Assembly: GCA_002348535.1 (NCBI GenBank)
Contig: DEBL01000127.1
Coordinates: 1 to 6,885, forward strand
Reading direction: 5' to 3'
DNA: 6,885 nucleotides
Source: Deltaproteobacteria bacterium UBA2957
Lineage (GTDB): Bacteria; Myxococcota_A; UBA796
Shown here in pieces: positions 1 through 5,627 of the stretch (within the stretch, counting starts at the first letter, position 1; every line of letters starts with the position of its first letter). A program made the position numbers and the translations under genes. The notes beneath the pieces were generated by a model that ran no database searches, was not told the DNA's origin, and saw nothing but the letters and a program-made list of their open reading frames with translations.

Positions 1-748
1 ACACGGGTACCACTGCACGCTCAGTACCTACTACGCCGAATACTTTGACTTCAGTCCCGCAGCTGCCGAAGTGTTTGGAATCGGTACGGTCGTCGCGAAG
101 CATCCGGTTCCCGATGACTTTCCCCTCGATATCTGGCCAGAGGTTTGGCGAAATAAATCGTATTCAGTCCATGAGTTGGTGAACTCGGACGCGGCCGAAC
201 TGGTTTCTTTTGTGGACGTCAGTGGGACGATTGAGGGTCCCTCGTTCCGATCGCTACGACCCATCATCAAACGGTTGGCTGTGCCGGCGTTTGCCCTCGG
301 TATTGTTCCGGAAGTTGCGATTAATCCTTCGATTGAAGTTCCGGTTTTGGTGGATGGTTCCGGGCAGCGCCGAGACTGGCGCGGTGCCAATGCGCTGGAC
401 GCCGTATTTGCGGGGGAGCGGGGGTCCGAAGAATCCTTAGGGGAAGTTGTAACGGTGTCGCGTGGACTGTCTTCCTACGCGGCGCGGGTCCGATCGGTGG
501 GCGGTACCGCTCACCTCATGTTGAAGGTGAATGCGTTTCCGTGGTGGTCGGCCCGTGTTGACGGTGTCGAGGTGCCTATTCGCCACGTTGCGCCCAACTT
601 TATGGCTGTTGCCGTGCCGAGTGGCGAGCATGTGGTCCGTTGGGAGTACACCAACCCGTGGTGGCAGAAACTCGGTGCCGTAATTTCAGTGGTGGTCGGT
701 TTCTTTTGCATCGTTGGTCGTTCTTCATTTGGCGGGAGGGCAATATAG
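1..748 (+). CDS. C-terminal part of a large membrane protein, YfhO-like terminal domain (5' truncated)
   Basis: The reading frame is open from base 2 and ends at TAG 746-748, giving about 248 residues of a protein whose start lies before the window. The GTG at 71 is in frame but lies inside the open frame and need not be a start. The last third resembles the extracytoplasmic beta-sandwich that ends YfhO-type and related multi-pass membrane proteins: a Pro-Trp-Trp-Ser-Ala-x-Val-Asp-Gly stretch (about 533-565), then an Asn-Phe-Met-Ala-Val-x-Val-Pro-x-Gly-Glu-His run (about 595-630) and a Tyr-Thr-Asn-Pro-Trp-Trp motif. A final hydrophobic helix follows at about 665-725, with a short basic tail. 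Known YfhO-family members are many-helix proteins linked to glycosylation of cell-envelope polymers, with predicted glycosyltransferase-type folds. The assignment rests on the C-terminal pattern alone because the catalytic part is missing. A related large membrane protein with the same C-terminal fold is the main alternative. Confidence 0.6.
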   Translation, partial: HGYHCTLSTYYAEYFDFSPAAAEVFGIGTVVAKHPVPDDFPLDIWPEVWRNKSYSVHELVNSDAAELVSFVDVSGTIEGPSFRSLRPIIKRLAVPAFALGIVPEVAINPSIEVPVLVDGSGQRRDWRGANALDAVFAGERGSEESLGEVVTVSRGLSSYAARVRSVGGTAHLMLKVNAFPWWSARVDGVEVPIRHVAPNFMAVAVPSGEHVVRWEYTNPWWQKLGAVISVVVGFFCIVGRSSFGGRAI

Positions 749-820
749 GGACGCAGTTGACCCGGCCTAAGGCCGCGATCAGGCAAAGTGCACCGACTGG
801 GATTGCAGGGTCAAATCGCG

Positions 821-857
821 TACAATCACACCGTCGTGTGCGGGAACACGGAGGGAG
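821..857 (+). promoter_or_regulatory. Candidate -10 box, overlapping inverted repeats and RBS ahead of the cyclase gene
   Basis: TACAAT at 821-826 is a good sigma70-type -10 hexamer, but no convincing -35 lies 16-18 bp upstream: TTGCAG at 803-808 is only 12 bp away. Just downstream, CACAC (827-831) and GTGTG (836-840) form an inverted repeat. CGTGT (835-839) can instead pair with ACACG (846-850), so the two hairpins share bases 836-839 and exclude each other. GGAGGGAG at 850-857 is a strong Shine-Dalgarno sequence four bases before ATG 862 and sets the start of the cyclase. The RBS is secure; the promoter and hairpins are tentative. Confidence 0.4.
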
Positions 858-861
858 TCAA

Positions 862-2280
862 ATGAGCAATGAACGCACCGTCGAGTCGCTGGAGCGTCAG
901 CTGGCTGCGCTTGAGAAGTTCCCGGATCAGAACCCGAATCCAGTGCTCAAGGTTTCCATGGAAGGGGTATTGATCTACGCCAATGAAGCCGCGCTTCGAA
1001 TCCACCAAGCTTGGGGCGTTTCCATTGGAGAGCGGCTTCCGGCTGCATTGATCGAGCACGCCACAGCCGCTTCGTCTGAACCGCTGGAAATGGCGGTCGG
1101 CAACCGCACGGTGGCGTTTCACGCGGTTGTCGTCGAAGAATTTGGATTTATCAATGTCTATGGAACCGATGTGACGGCCATGAAGGCCATCACGAAGTTT
1201 CCAGACCAAAACCCAAATCCCGTTCTCAAAACAGACATGAGCGGCCGGCTGCTCTATGCAAATACTGCAGGCGATGCGATCCGGAGAGCATGGGGCATCA
1301 TGACCGGAGAGTTGGTTCCCTCCGTGATTTCCGCCGCCGCCTGTGGAGGATCATTGGAGCCGGTTGAACTGGATGTGGATTCGAAGACCTTTCTGTTTTA
1401 CGCCGTAGCGGTTCCGGAGTTCGACTTTATCAACATCTACGGAACCGATGTCAGTGCCGCAAAGGACAACGAACGCATCCTCGCGAAGCTTGCAAAGTAC
1501 TTCTCTCCCCAGGTCTACTCGTCCATTTTCTCGGGCGACCTCGAGGTGAAGATCCAGACGCAACGCAAGCGTCTGACGGTGTTCTTTTCCGACATCAAAG
1601 GGTTTAGTGCGATCACGGAGCGTCTTGAACCGGAGGTGTTGACGGAGCTCATTACTGAGTACCTGACGGCGATGACGGACATTGCCGTAAAGCATGGCGG
1701 AACCGTCGATAAATACATTGGCGATGCGATTATGGTCTTCTTCGGTGACCCTCAGACCCGGGGTCACAAGGCCGATGCCGTCGCCTGTGTCCAGATGGCT
1801 CTCGAGATGAAGGAATCGCTTCGCACAATCCGCCGGGCGTGGAAGTCAAAAGGAATCGCCCAAGACCTCGACATTCGGGTGGGGATCCACACCGATACGT
1901 GCACGGTGGGAAACTTCGGGTCGGCCGACCGCCTCGACTACACCACGATTGGAAACGGTGTGAACCTTGCGTCGCGGCTTGAGTCCTCGGCCCGCCCCAA
2001 CCAGATTCTCATCTCGGAAGACACCTATCTTCTGATTCGCGACACCATCCACTGCGAAAAGCTGGACCGAATCACCGTTAAAAACATCAAGCATCCCGTG
2101 CAGACCTATGAGGTGCGTGGCACTGCCGGCGCGGGAGAGGGGTGCGGTTCGATCGATGTGCAGGGCGAGGGGTTCGCGCTGATGCTGGACCCGAACAGTG
2201 TGTCCGGCGTCGAGGAAAAACGAGCGATCTTAGAGCGGGCAATCGCGCTCCTCGAGCAGATGGAAGACGGAGAGCGGTAA
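862..2280 (+). CDS. Class III adenylate cyclase with two tandem N-terminal PAS domains
   Basis: This 472-residue protein should convert ATP to cyclic AMP in the cytoplasm; no membrane segment is visible. ATG 862 was chosen because GGAGGGAG lies just upstream. The frame is open further back to an ATG at 640, but that would overlap the preceding gene. A short helix (5-19) leads into PAS 1 (about 20-105) and PAS 2 (about 113-198), which begin with the same FPDQNPNPVLK segment and end with YGTDV. A linker with KYFSPQVY (212-219) precedes the cyclase domain (about 237-420). Key residues are present: metal-binding Asp244 (FFSDIKGF) and Asp288 (KYIGDAIM), Lys284, Asn368 and Arg372 (NGVNLASRLE). The residue seven before Asn368, where many cyclases have Asp, is Thr361, the pattern of class IIIb enzymes. 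The last 50 residues hold a Gly-rich stretch and an acidic helix. The PAS ligand is unknown. Adenylate rather than guanylate specificity is inferred from the Lys/Thr pair. Confidence 0.9.
   Translation: MSNERTVESLERQLAALEKFPDQNPNPVLKVSMEGVLIYANEAALRIHQAWGVSIGERLPAALIEHATAASSEPLEMAVGNRTVAFHAVVVEEFGFINVYGTDVTAMKAITKFPDQNPNPVLKTDMSGRLLYANTAGDAIRRAWGIMTGELVPSVISAAACGGSLEPVELDVDSKTFLFYAVAVPEFDFINIYGTDVSAAKDNERILAKLAKYFSPQVYSSIFSGDLEVKIQTQRKRLTVFFSDIKGFSAITERLEPEVLTELITEYLTAMTDIAVKHGGTVDKYIGDAIMVFFGDPQTRGHKADAVACVQMALEMKESLRTIRRAWKSKGIAQDLDIRVGIHTDTCTVGNFGSADRLDYTTIGNGVNLASRLESSARPNQILISEDTYLLIRDTIHCEKLDRITVKNIKHPVQTYEVRGTAGAGEGCGSIDVQGEGFALMLDPNSVSGVEEKRAILERAIALLEQMEDGER
916..1473 (+). repeat. 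Tandem duplication of the PAS-coding unit within the cyclase gene
   Basis: Two units of 93 codons (916-1194 and 1195-1473) encode the two PAS domains. The proteins match at KFPDQNPNPVLK, at Tyr-Ala-Asn-x-Ala, at Ala-Trp-Gly, and at the Phe-Ile-Asn-(Val/Ile)-Tyr-Gly-Thr-Asp-Val end. At DNA level the shared peptides differ at many third positions, for example aagttcccggatcag against aagtttccagaccaa. This means an old duplication kept by selection on the protein, not a recent copying event or assembly error. Confidence 0.8.
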
Positions 2281-2383
2281 CCCCGTCTGGGGCACAGCGG
2301 GTTTGGGCAGCCACCGGTATATTGAGAAGCAATCCGCACTTCGCACCCGTGTCGTTTTGGAATAAGAAGGCACGGAGGGTCGC

Positions 2384-3505
2384 ATGAGTTGGTGGGGTGT
2401 ATCGCTGGTTGGGTTGTTGGGGCTGACATCGATGGCGCTTGGAGCGGAGCGTTTGCGTCCATTCGGCGCACGAAGCACCGGTGAGCGAAAAAATCGCATC
2501 GATCAATCCCCATTGTTTAAAAACGGAAAGGCTCAGAATCCCATCGAGACCAGTCTCGGCTTGAACCGAGAGTTCTTTGGTGTCATGCGGCGTTACCTGC
2601 GGGGCGGCCAAGAGCCCGATGTTGAGCTTCCGGTCGTAACCCCCGTATGGCCCGATGCACCAAGACAAGAACTCACGGTGACGTGGCTTGGCCACAGTTC
2701 GGTGGTTCTCGAGCTGGACGGAGTACGCGTGGTGACGGATCCCATGTTGTCGAAGCGAGCATCTCCATTTCAAGCGATGGGACCCGCGCGTTTTCATCGT
2801 GCCCCAGTGACGGTAGACGCACTGCCACCGTTGGATGCGGTCATCATCAGTCATGACCACTACGACCACCTCGACATGCACACTGTTGCGGCCTTGGCCG
2901 CCCGCGACCTCCGCTTCATCGTTCCCCTTGGGGTTGGTGCGCACCTCGAGGCTTGGGGCGTCAGCAACGAGAAAATTACAGAGTTGGAGTGGTGGGAGGA
3001 GGCAGACGTCTCAGGGCTTCGGGTTGTATGCACCCCATCAAGGCATTTTAGCGGTCGGGGATTGACCGACCGCTATCGCACACTCTGGGCGAGTTGGGCC
3101 ATCATTGGGGCGCGACAGCGGGCATGGTTTTCAGGCGATACGGGCCCGTTTCCGCAAGTTGCCGAGGTGGGAGACCGGTTGGGGCCCTTTGACCTTACGA
3201 TGATTGAGGTCGGGGCATACGACCCGGCATGGGGTTCCGTGCACATGGGACCCGACGCGGCGCTCGAGATGAACGCGCTGGTCAAGGGAAAGACCTTGTT
3301 TCCCATACACTGGGGCACATTTAATCTTGCAACCCACCGATGGGACCAACCGGTCGTCCGTCTTATCGATCAAGTTGACGACGCGGTGGCCCTCATGCTG
3401 CCCATAGCGGGTGCGACCCAGCGGGCTGACGCGCCGAGCGTCAACCCGTTTTGGGGTGGCCGTGCCACGCTATGGGCGTCGCTGGGGCGCGACACGATCG
3501 ACTGA
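2384..3505 (+). CDS. Metallo-beta-lactamase-fold hydrolase, UlaG/NAPE-PLD-like, with N-terminal membrane anchor or signal
   Basis: This 373-residue protein starts at ATG 2384, with GGAGGG at 2374-2379 as its ribosome binding site. Residues 4-20 form a hydrophobic segment, either a signal peptide cut near MALG/AE or an uncleaved anchor, so the enzyme should face the periplasm. The domain starts at about 97 with LTVTWLGHSSVVLEL. Metal ligands are complete: His157, His159, Asp161 and His162 in SHDHYDHLD, His221 in SRHFSGRG, Asp252 in FSGDTG and His309 in FPIHWGTF. The leading PLFKNGKAQNP (43-53) and the His-Phe-Ser-Gly-Arg motif are typical of bacterial relatives of N-acyl-phosphatidylethanolamine phospholipase D and of the UlaG-like group. 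The fold and a two-metal hydrolase chemistry are well supported. The substrate is not: a phospholipid, an N-acyl lipid or another phosphodiester or lactone are all possible. The gene converges on the redoxin gene 17 bp away. Confidence 0.85.
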   Translation: MSWWGVSLVGLLGLTSMALGAERLRPFGARSTGERKNRIDQSPLFKNGKAQNPIETSLGLNREFFGVMRRYLRGGQEPDVELPVVTPVWPDAPRQELTVTWLGHSSVVLELDGVRVVTDPMLSKRASPFQAMGPARFHRAPVTVDALPPLDAVIISHDHYDHLDMHTVAALAARDLRFIVPLGVGAHLEAWGVSNEKITELEWWEEADVSGLRVVCTPSRHFSGRGLTDRYRTLWASWAIIGARQRAWFSGDTGPFPQVAEVGDRLGPFDLTMIEVGAYDPAWGSVHMGPDAALEMNALVKGKTLFPIHWGTFNLATHRWDQPVVRLIDQVDDAVALMLPIAGATQRADAPSVNPFWGGRATLWASLGRDTID

Positions 3506-3550
3506 CCGCTTTGCGGCGAGCCCTAATACTTGACGCTGCACCCGTAGGGC
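3506..3550. repeat. Convergent junction with short inverted repeats, no clear terminator
   Basis: The hydrolase stop (3503-3505) and the redoxin stop (complement of 3523-3525) are 17 bp apart. CCGC-TTT-GCGG (3506-3516) is a 4-bp stem in the gap. GCCCTA (3520-3525) pairs with TAGGGC (3545-3550) across the end of the redoxin gene. Neither is followed by a T-tract on either strand, so any role in bidirectional termination is a guess. Confidence 0.25.
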
Positions 3551-4113
3551 TTTGATTGCCCTTGAGGAGACGGTTTTCCGTTTGTTACGGCGGCAAGGAC
3601 GCGTTCTGTGATCGCGTCAAGTTCGCCGCCCTTGGGTTTTCCGAAGGGGGCATTGTCGAGCGCGCCGTTGTAGACTTGGTTGCCAGTGGGGTCAATGACA
3701 ACCATCTGGGGGGTAGTCTTGGCGGCATAGGCCTTCCCGACCTTGCCGGACTCGTCGAGCAGGATTGGGTGCTTCATGTTCCAGTCGCTTTTCGCGCGCT
3801 TGTTCGCGTCTATACCGGTGCCCTGACTACCGGGAGAGCCTGAGTTGATGGCCAGCCACACGACGCCCTGTTCCGACCAAGTGTTGGCCATGGTTTTGAG
3901 GCCGCCGTCGGGGCCGTGGGCTTGCTTAACGAATGGACATCCGGGGTTGAACCACTCCAATACAACCACCTTGCCTTTGTGGTCGGCGAGGCTGACGGTC
4001 TCACCGGCCAAGTCAGGCAGAGAGAATGCCGGCGCGGGAGCGCCAATGTTGACCGGACCGAAGTCGGCGGCATGTACAGGCGCGGCGGAGAGAATCAGCA
4101 GTGTGGCGAGCAT
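3523..4113 (-). CDS. Exported redoxin (AhpC/TSA-thioredoxin fold) with single active-site Cys and C-terminal GCSVKY
   Basis: This 196-residue protein of the thioredoxin-like redoxin family is predicted to act outside the cytoplasm. ATG at 4113-4111 follows GAGG (complement of 4119-4122). Residues 1-15 are hydrophobic and end in APVHA before ADFG, a signal-peptide cleavage pattern, but the n-region has no Lys or Arg. The redoxin domain runs from about 22 (IGAPAPAFSLPDL) through VVVLEWFNPGCPFVKQAH (49-66) to the cis-proline loop TTPQMVVID (133-141). The usual CxxC is reduced to Cys59-Pro-Phe-Val, so this cannot be a classical dithiol thioredoxin. The only other cysteine is Cys192 in the final PYGCSVKY. 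I recall this CPFV plus C-terminal GCSVKY pairing from a group of bacterial thioredoxin-family proteins of unclear role, so the two cysteines may work as a peroxidatic/resolving pair. It lies downstream of a lipoprotein gene on the same strand, 155 bp apart. Confidence 0.85.
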   Translation of the reverse strand: MLATLLILSAAPVHAADFGPVNIGAPAPAFSLPDLAGETVSLADHKGKVVVLEWFNPGCPFVKQAHGPDGGLKTMANTWSEQGVVWLAINSGSPGSQGTGIDANKRAKSDWNMKHPILLDESGKVGKAYAAKTTPQMVVIDPTGNQVYNGALDNAPFGKPKGGELDAITERVLAAVTNGKPSPQGQSKPYGCSVKY

Positions 4114-4268
4114 GAGAACCTCGAGTAGAAATCGTTGTTGAGATGATGCTCGGCACTAACCCAAGGTGACTCTGCGGTATTCCCATGGACGATTTTTTGA
4201 CCAGTGCGGTCCGCACGGTGGGTGCCCGCCGCCGCAAGGAGGCGCGACGACGGGCTGATGGAGAAGGT
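4114..4268. other. Intergenic region between the lipoprotein and redoxin genes
   Basis: This stretch holds no gene that I can support. It contains the GAGG ribosome binding site of the redoxin (4119-4122), a T-run at 4193-4198 (GATTTTTTGA), and the two inverted repeats listed at 4204-4255. The in-frame extension upstream of the redoxin ATG meets a stop at 4156-4158 (TAG on the minus strand) and has no ATG, GTG or TTG. Confidence 0.5.
4204..4255. repeat. Perfect odd palindrome followed by an imperfect inverted repeat
   Basis: GTGCGG-T-CCGCAC at 4204-4216 is a perfect palindrome with 6-bp arms around one central base, a form typical of a dimeric repressor site. Beside it, GCCCGCCGCCGC (4224-4235) and GCGACGACGGGC (4244-4255) are inverted copies matching at 10 of 12 positions around an 8-base loop. 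On the minus strand they sit after the lipoprotein stop and before the redoxin start. In that direction the palindrome is followed by an A-run rather than a T-run, which argues against a standard terminator. Confidence 0.45.
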
Positions 4269-4730
4269 TTACTCAGGTTGCTCGTCTTGTGCCTCGCCCG
4301 TGTCTTCCTCACTCGGCCCATCGGGTACAGGGTGAACAAGTTCGAAGGCTTTCGGGATCAGTTCCGCGGATCCGTCGGTGTACTCGAGCACCAGCGTGAT
4401 GGGTCCGGGGTCTGCATGCTGTGGTGCCGCAATTAAAGCAGTGATTCCGTCGTCCACTACCGTGAACCGGAGAACTTCCGCTCCGTTGAGCGCGACCACT
4501 TCTGAGACCAATTCGTACTCGATGACCGGATCCGCTGAGATCACAAATTCGCCGTGCTGACCGAGGGTTAGTTCCGAGGGAGAGACGCTGAACTCCGTCT
4601 GTTCGATCCCGGTGTCGGACTCAATTCCGATTGCGCCGGTGTCGCTCCACGTTCCCTTGGGCAATTCTCCGACTATGATGCAACCGCTCAACATGGCAGT
4701 CGCCAGACATGTAATTTCAACGATACGCAT
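4269..4730 (-). CDS. Small lipoprotein with Ig-like core and acidic tail, function unknown
   Basis: This is a 153-residue predicted lipoprotein. The start at 4730-4728 is set by GGAGG (complement of 4736-4740) five bases upstream. The signal peptide (1-16) ends in a textbook lipobox, LSGC, with Cys17 as the lipidated residue. A short linker with two Asp-Thr-Gly repeats (30-41) follows. Residues 46-132 look like an all-beta Ig/TIG-type domain: FSVSPSELTLGQHGEFVIS opens it, ADPGPITLVLEY and an AFELV strand close it. The tail (138-153) is mostly Glu, Asp, Gln and Gly. I do not recognise the family. An extracytoplasmic binding or structural role is inferred from the fold only. It is divergent from the M15 peptidase gene and upstream of the redoxin gene on the same strand. 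Confidence 0.75.
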   Translation of the reverse strand: MRIVEITCLATAMLSGCIIVGELPKGTWSDTGAIGIESDTGIEQTEFSVSPSELTLGQHGEFVISADPVIEYELVSEVVALNGAEVLRFTVVDDGITALIAAPQHADPGPITLVLEYTDGSAELIPKAFELVHPVPDGPSEEDTGEAQDEQPE

Positions 4731-4811
4731 GGTGTCCTCCAGTGAATGACTCTTCGATGAACATTCCTACCGACGGCGGTCCCCATCGTTCATTCAGGAA
4801 ATCAAAAAAAT
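4731..4811. promoter_or_regulatory. Divergent intergenic region with GAATGA-type repeats
   Basis: This 81-bp gap must hold start signals for two oppositely oriented lipoprotein genes. It contains TGAATGA (4743-4749) and its reverse complement TCATTCA (4790-4796), with another CATTC at 4762-4766. Such repeats could be an operator shared by both genes. No clear -35/-10 pair was found for either side. The leftward gene has a strong RBS (complement of 4736-4740). The rightward gene has only AGGA at 4796-4799, 12 bases from its ATG and separated by an A-rich run. Confidence 0.35.
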
Positions 4812-5561
4812 ATGCACCACGAGAAGCTACTTTGGCCGCTGTGTCTATCGATTGTCGCCTGCGAAAGTTCAAAGCATCCCCCGGTGGGTGAGAGCGATGA
4901 TGAACGCGATTTGGGGATTGAGTGGACCGCCGAGGAGGGCGTCATCACCCTCGAGGACGGTGCCGCCGAGTCGATCGACGAGGCTGATGACGACACCCCC
5001 CCGGTGACCGATGAGCCTGTGGATGCCCCGGAGGCGGATTTCGAAGTGTGCTACCCGGGTGCCGATGGGACGTACAGCATGTGCTTCCCCTTGGTGGACC
5101 ATGTGGATGAAATGGGCGCGGCCTATGACTACCCGGAACCCTATGAGGACAGCGAGCAGTACCGCGCGCCTGTTCGGTACATTGACCTCGATCCGGTGGA
5201 CCACAGCCTGCCTCTCAGCCTCAACTTTGTTGTCGGCGAGTTTATGCATCGCGACAAGGGCCAATTTGGCCTTTATCAAGTGCACGCCGTGGAGAGCCTG
5301 CAGGCGATCCGGGAGGCGACAGGTGGGCCATTGTACGCGAACTCAGGGTATCGAAACGTGGCCTACAACGAAGGGGTTGGCGGGGCAGAGTGGAGCCGGC
5401 ACATGTACGGCGATGCAATGGATATGTATTCCGACACTGTGTCATTGGACGAGTTGGCGGACATTTGTGAAGACATGGGAGCTGGCTTTACGAAGCTCTA
5501 CACCAGTCACGTGCACTGCGATTGGCGCGATGATCCGCTCGATTTCGCATTTTTTGAATAA
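4812..5561 (+). CDS. Lipoprotein zinc peptidase of the M15 / DUF882 type (predicted peptidoglycan D,D- or L,D-peptidase)
   Basis: This 249-residue predicted lipoprotein starts at ATG 4812. The signal peptide ends at IVAC with Cys17 as the lipid site. Residues 18-78 form a very acidic linker, with 23 Asp/Glu and only two Lys/Arg. The peptidase domain covers about 119-245. The M15 pattern is clear: NSGYRNVAYNEGVGGAEWSR (177-196) running into His197-Met-Tyr-Gly-Asp-Ala-Met-Asp204, matching the S-x-H-x-x-G-x-A-x-D motif, and later Ser-His-Val-His235-Cys-Asp-Trp. His197, Asp204 and His235 are the predicted zinc ligands. Relatives cut D-Ala-containing peptides of peptidoglycan, so it likely acts on the wall from a lipid anchor. 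Cys80 and Cys91 could form a disulfide. Its exact bond specificity cannot be read from the sequence. The choice-of-anchor-like lipoprotein gene follows 66 bp downstream. Confidence 0.85.
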   Translation: MHHEKLLWPLCLSIVACESSKHPPVGESDDERDLGIEWTAEEGVITLEDGAAESIDEADDDTPPVTDEPVDAPEADFEVCYPGADGTYSMCFPLVDHVDEMGAAYDYPEPYEDSEQYRAPVRYIDLDPVDHSLPLSLNFVVGEFMHRDKGQFGLYQVHAVESLQAIREATGGPLYANSGYRNVAYNEGVGGAEWSRHMYGDAMDMYSDTVSLDELADICEDMGAGFTKLYTSHVHCDWRDDPLDFAFFE

Positions 5562-5627
5562 TTACTCGGTCACTGAGGCAATAAGCGCCGCGTCAATCGG
5601 TTATTATGGTGGCGACCGAGGTAAACA

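Noticed and set aside
763..775. CGGCC-TAA-GGCCG hairpin after the membrane protein gene as a terminator
   Set aside because: The stem is only 5 bp with a 3-base loop and no T-run follows.
826..840. Cyclic AMP receptor protein site ahead of the cyclase (autoregulation)
   Set aside because: The dyad is CACAC-N4-GTGTG, the reverse polarity of the TGTGA-N6-TCACA consensus.
640..861. N-terminal extension of the cyclase frame back to an ATG at 640
   Set aside because: It overlaps the end of the preceding membrane protein in another frame, encodes an Arg-rich stretch without domain character, and the ATG at 862 has an excellent RBS.
2281..2292. CCCC-GTCT-GGGG directly after the cyclase stop as a terminator
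   Set aside because: A 4-bp stem without a T-tract is too weak to call.
2318..2323. TATATT as a -10 box for a separate hydrolase promoter
   Set aside because: No -35-like hexamer is found at a suitable distance, so the hydrolase may equally be read from the cyclase promoter.
2087..2944. Long minus-strand open frame opposite the cyclase end and the hydrolase start
   Set aside because: It is rich in Arg, His and Pro, has no recognisable motif, and runs antisense to two well-supported genes including the HxHxDH motif region.
5602..5607. TATTAT as a -10 box ahead of the choice-of-anchor-like gene
   Set aside because: No matching -35 lies 15-19 bp upstream; the 66-bp gap also fits co-transcription with the M15 gene.
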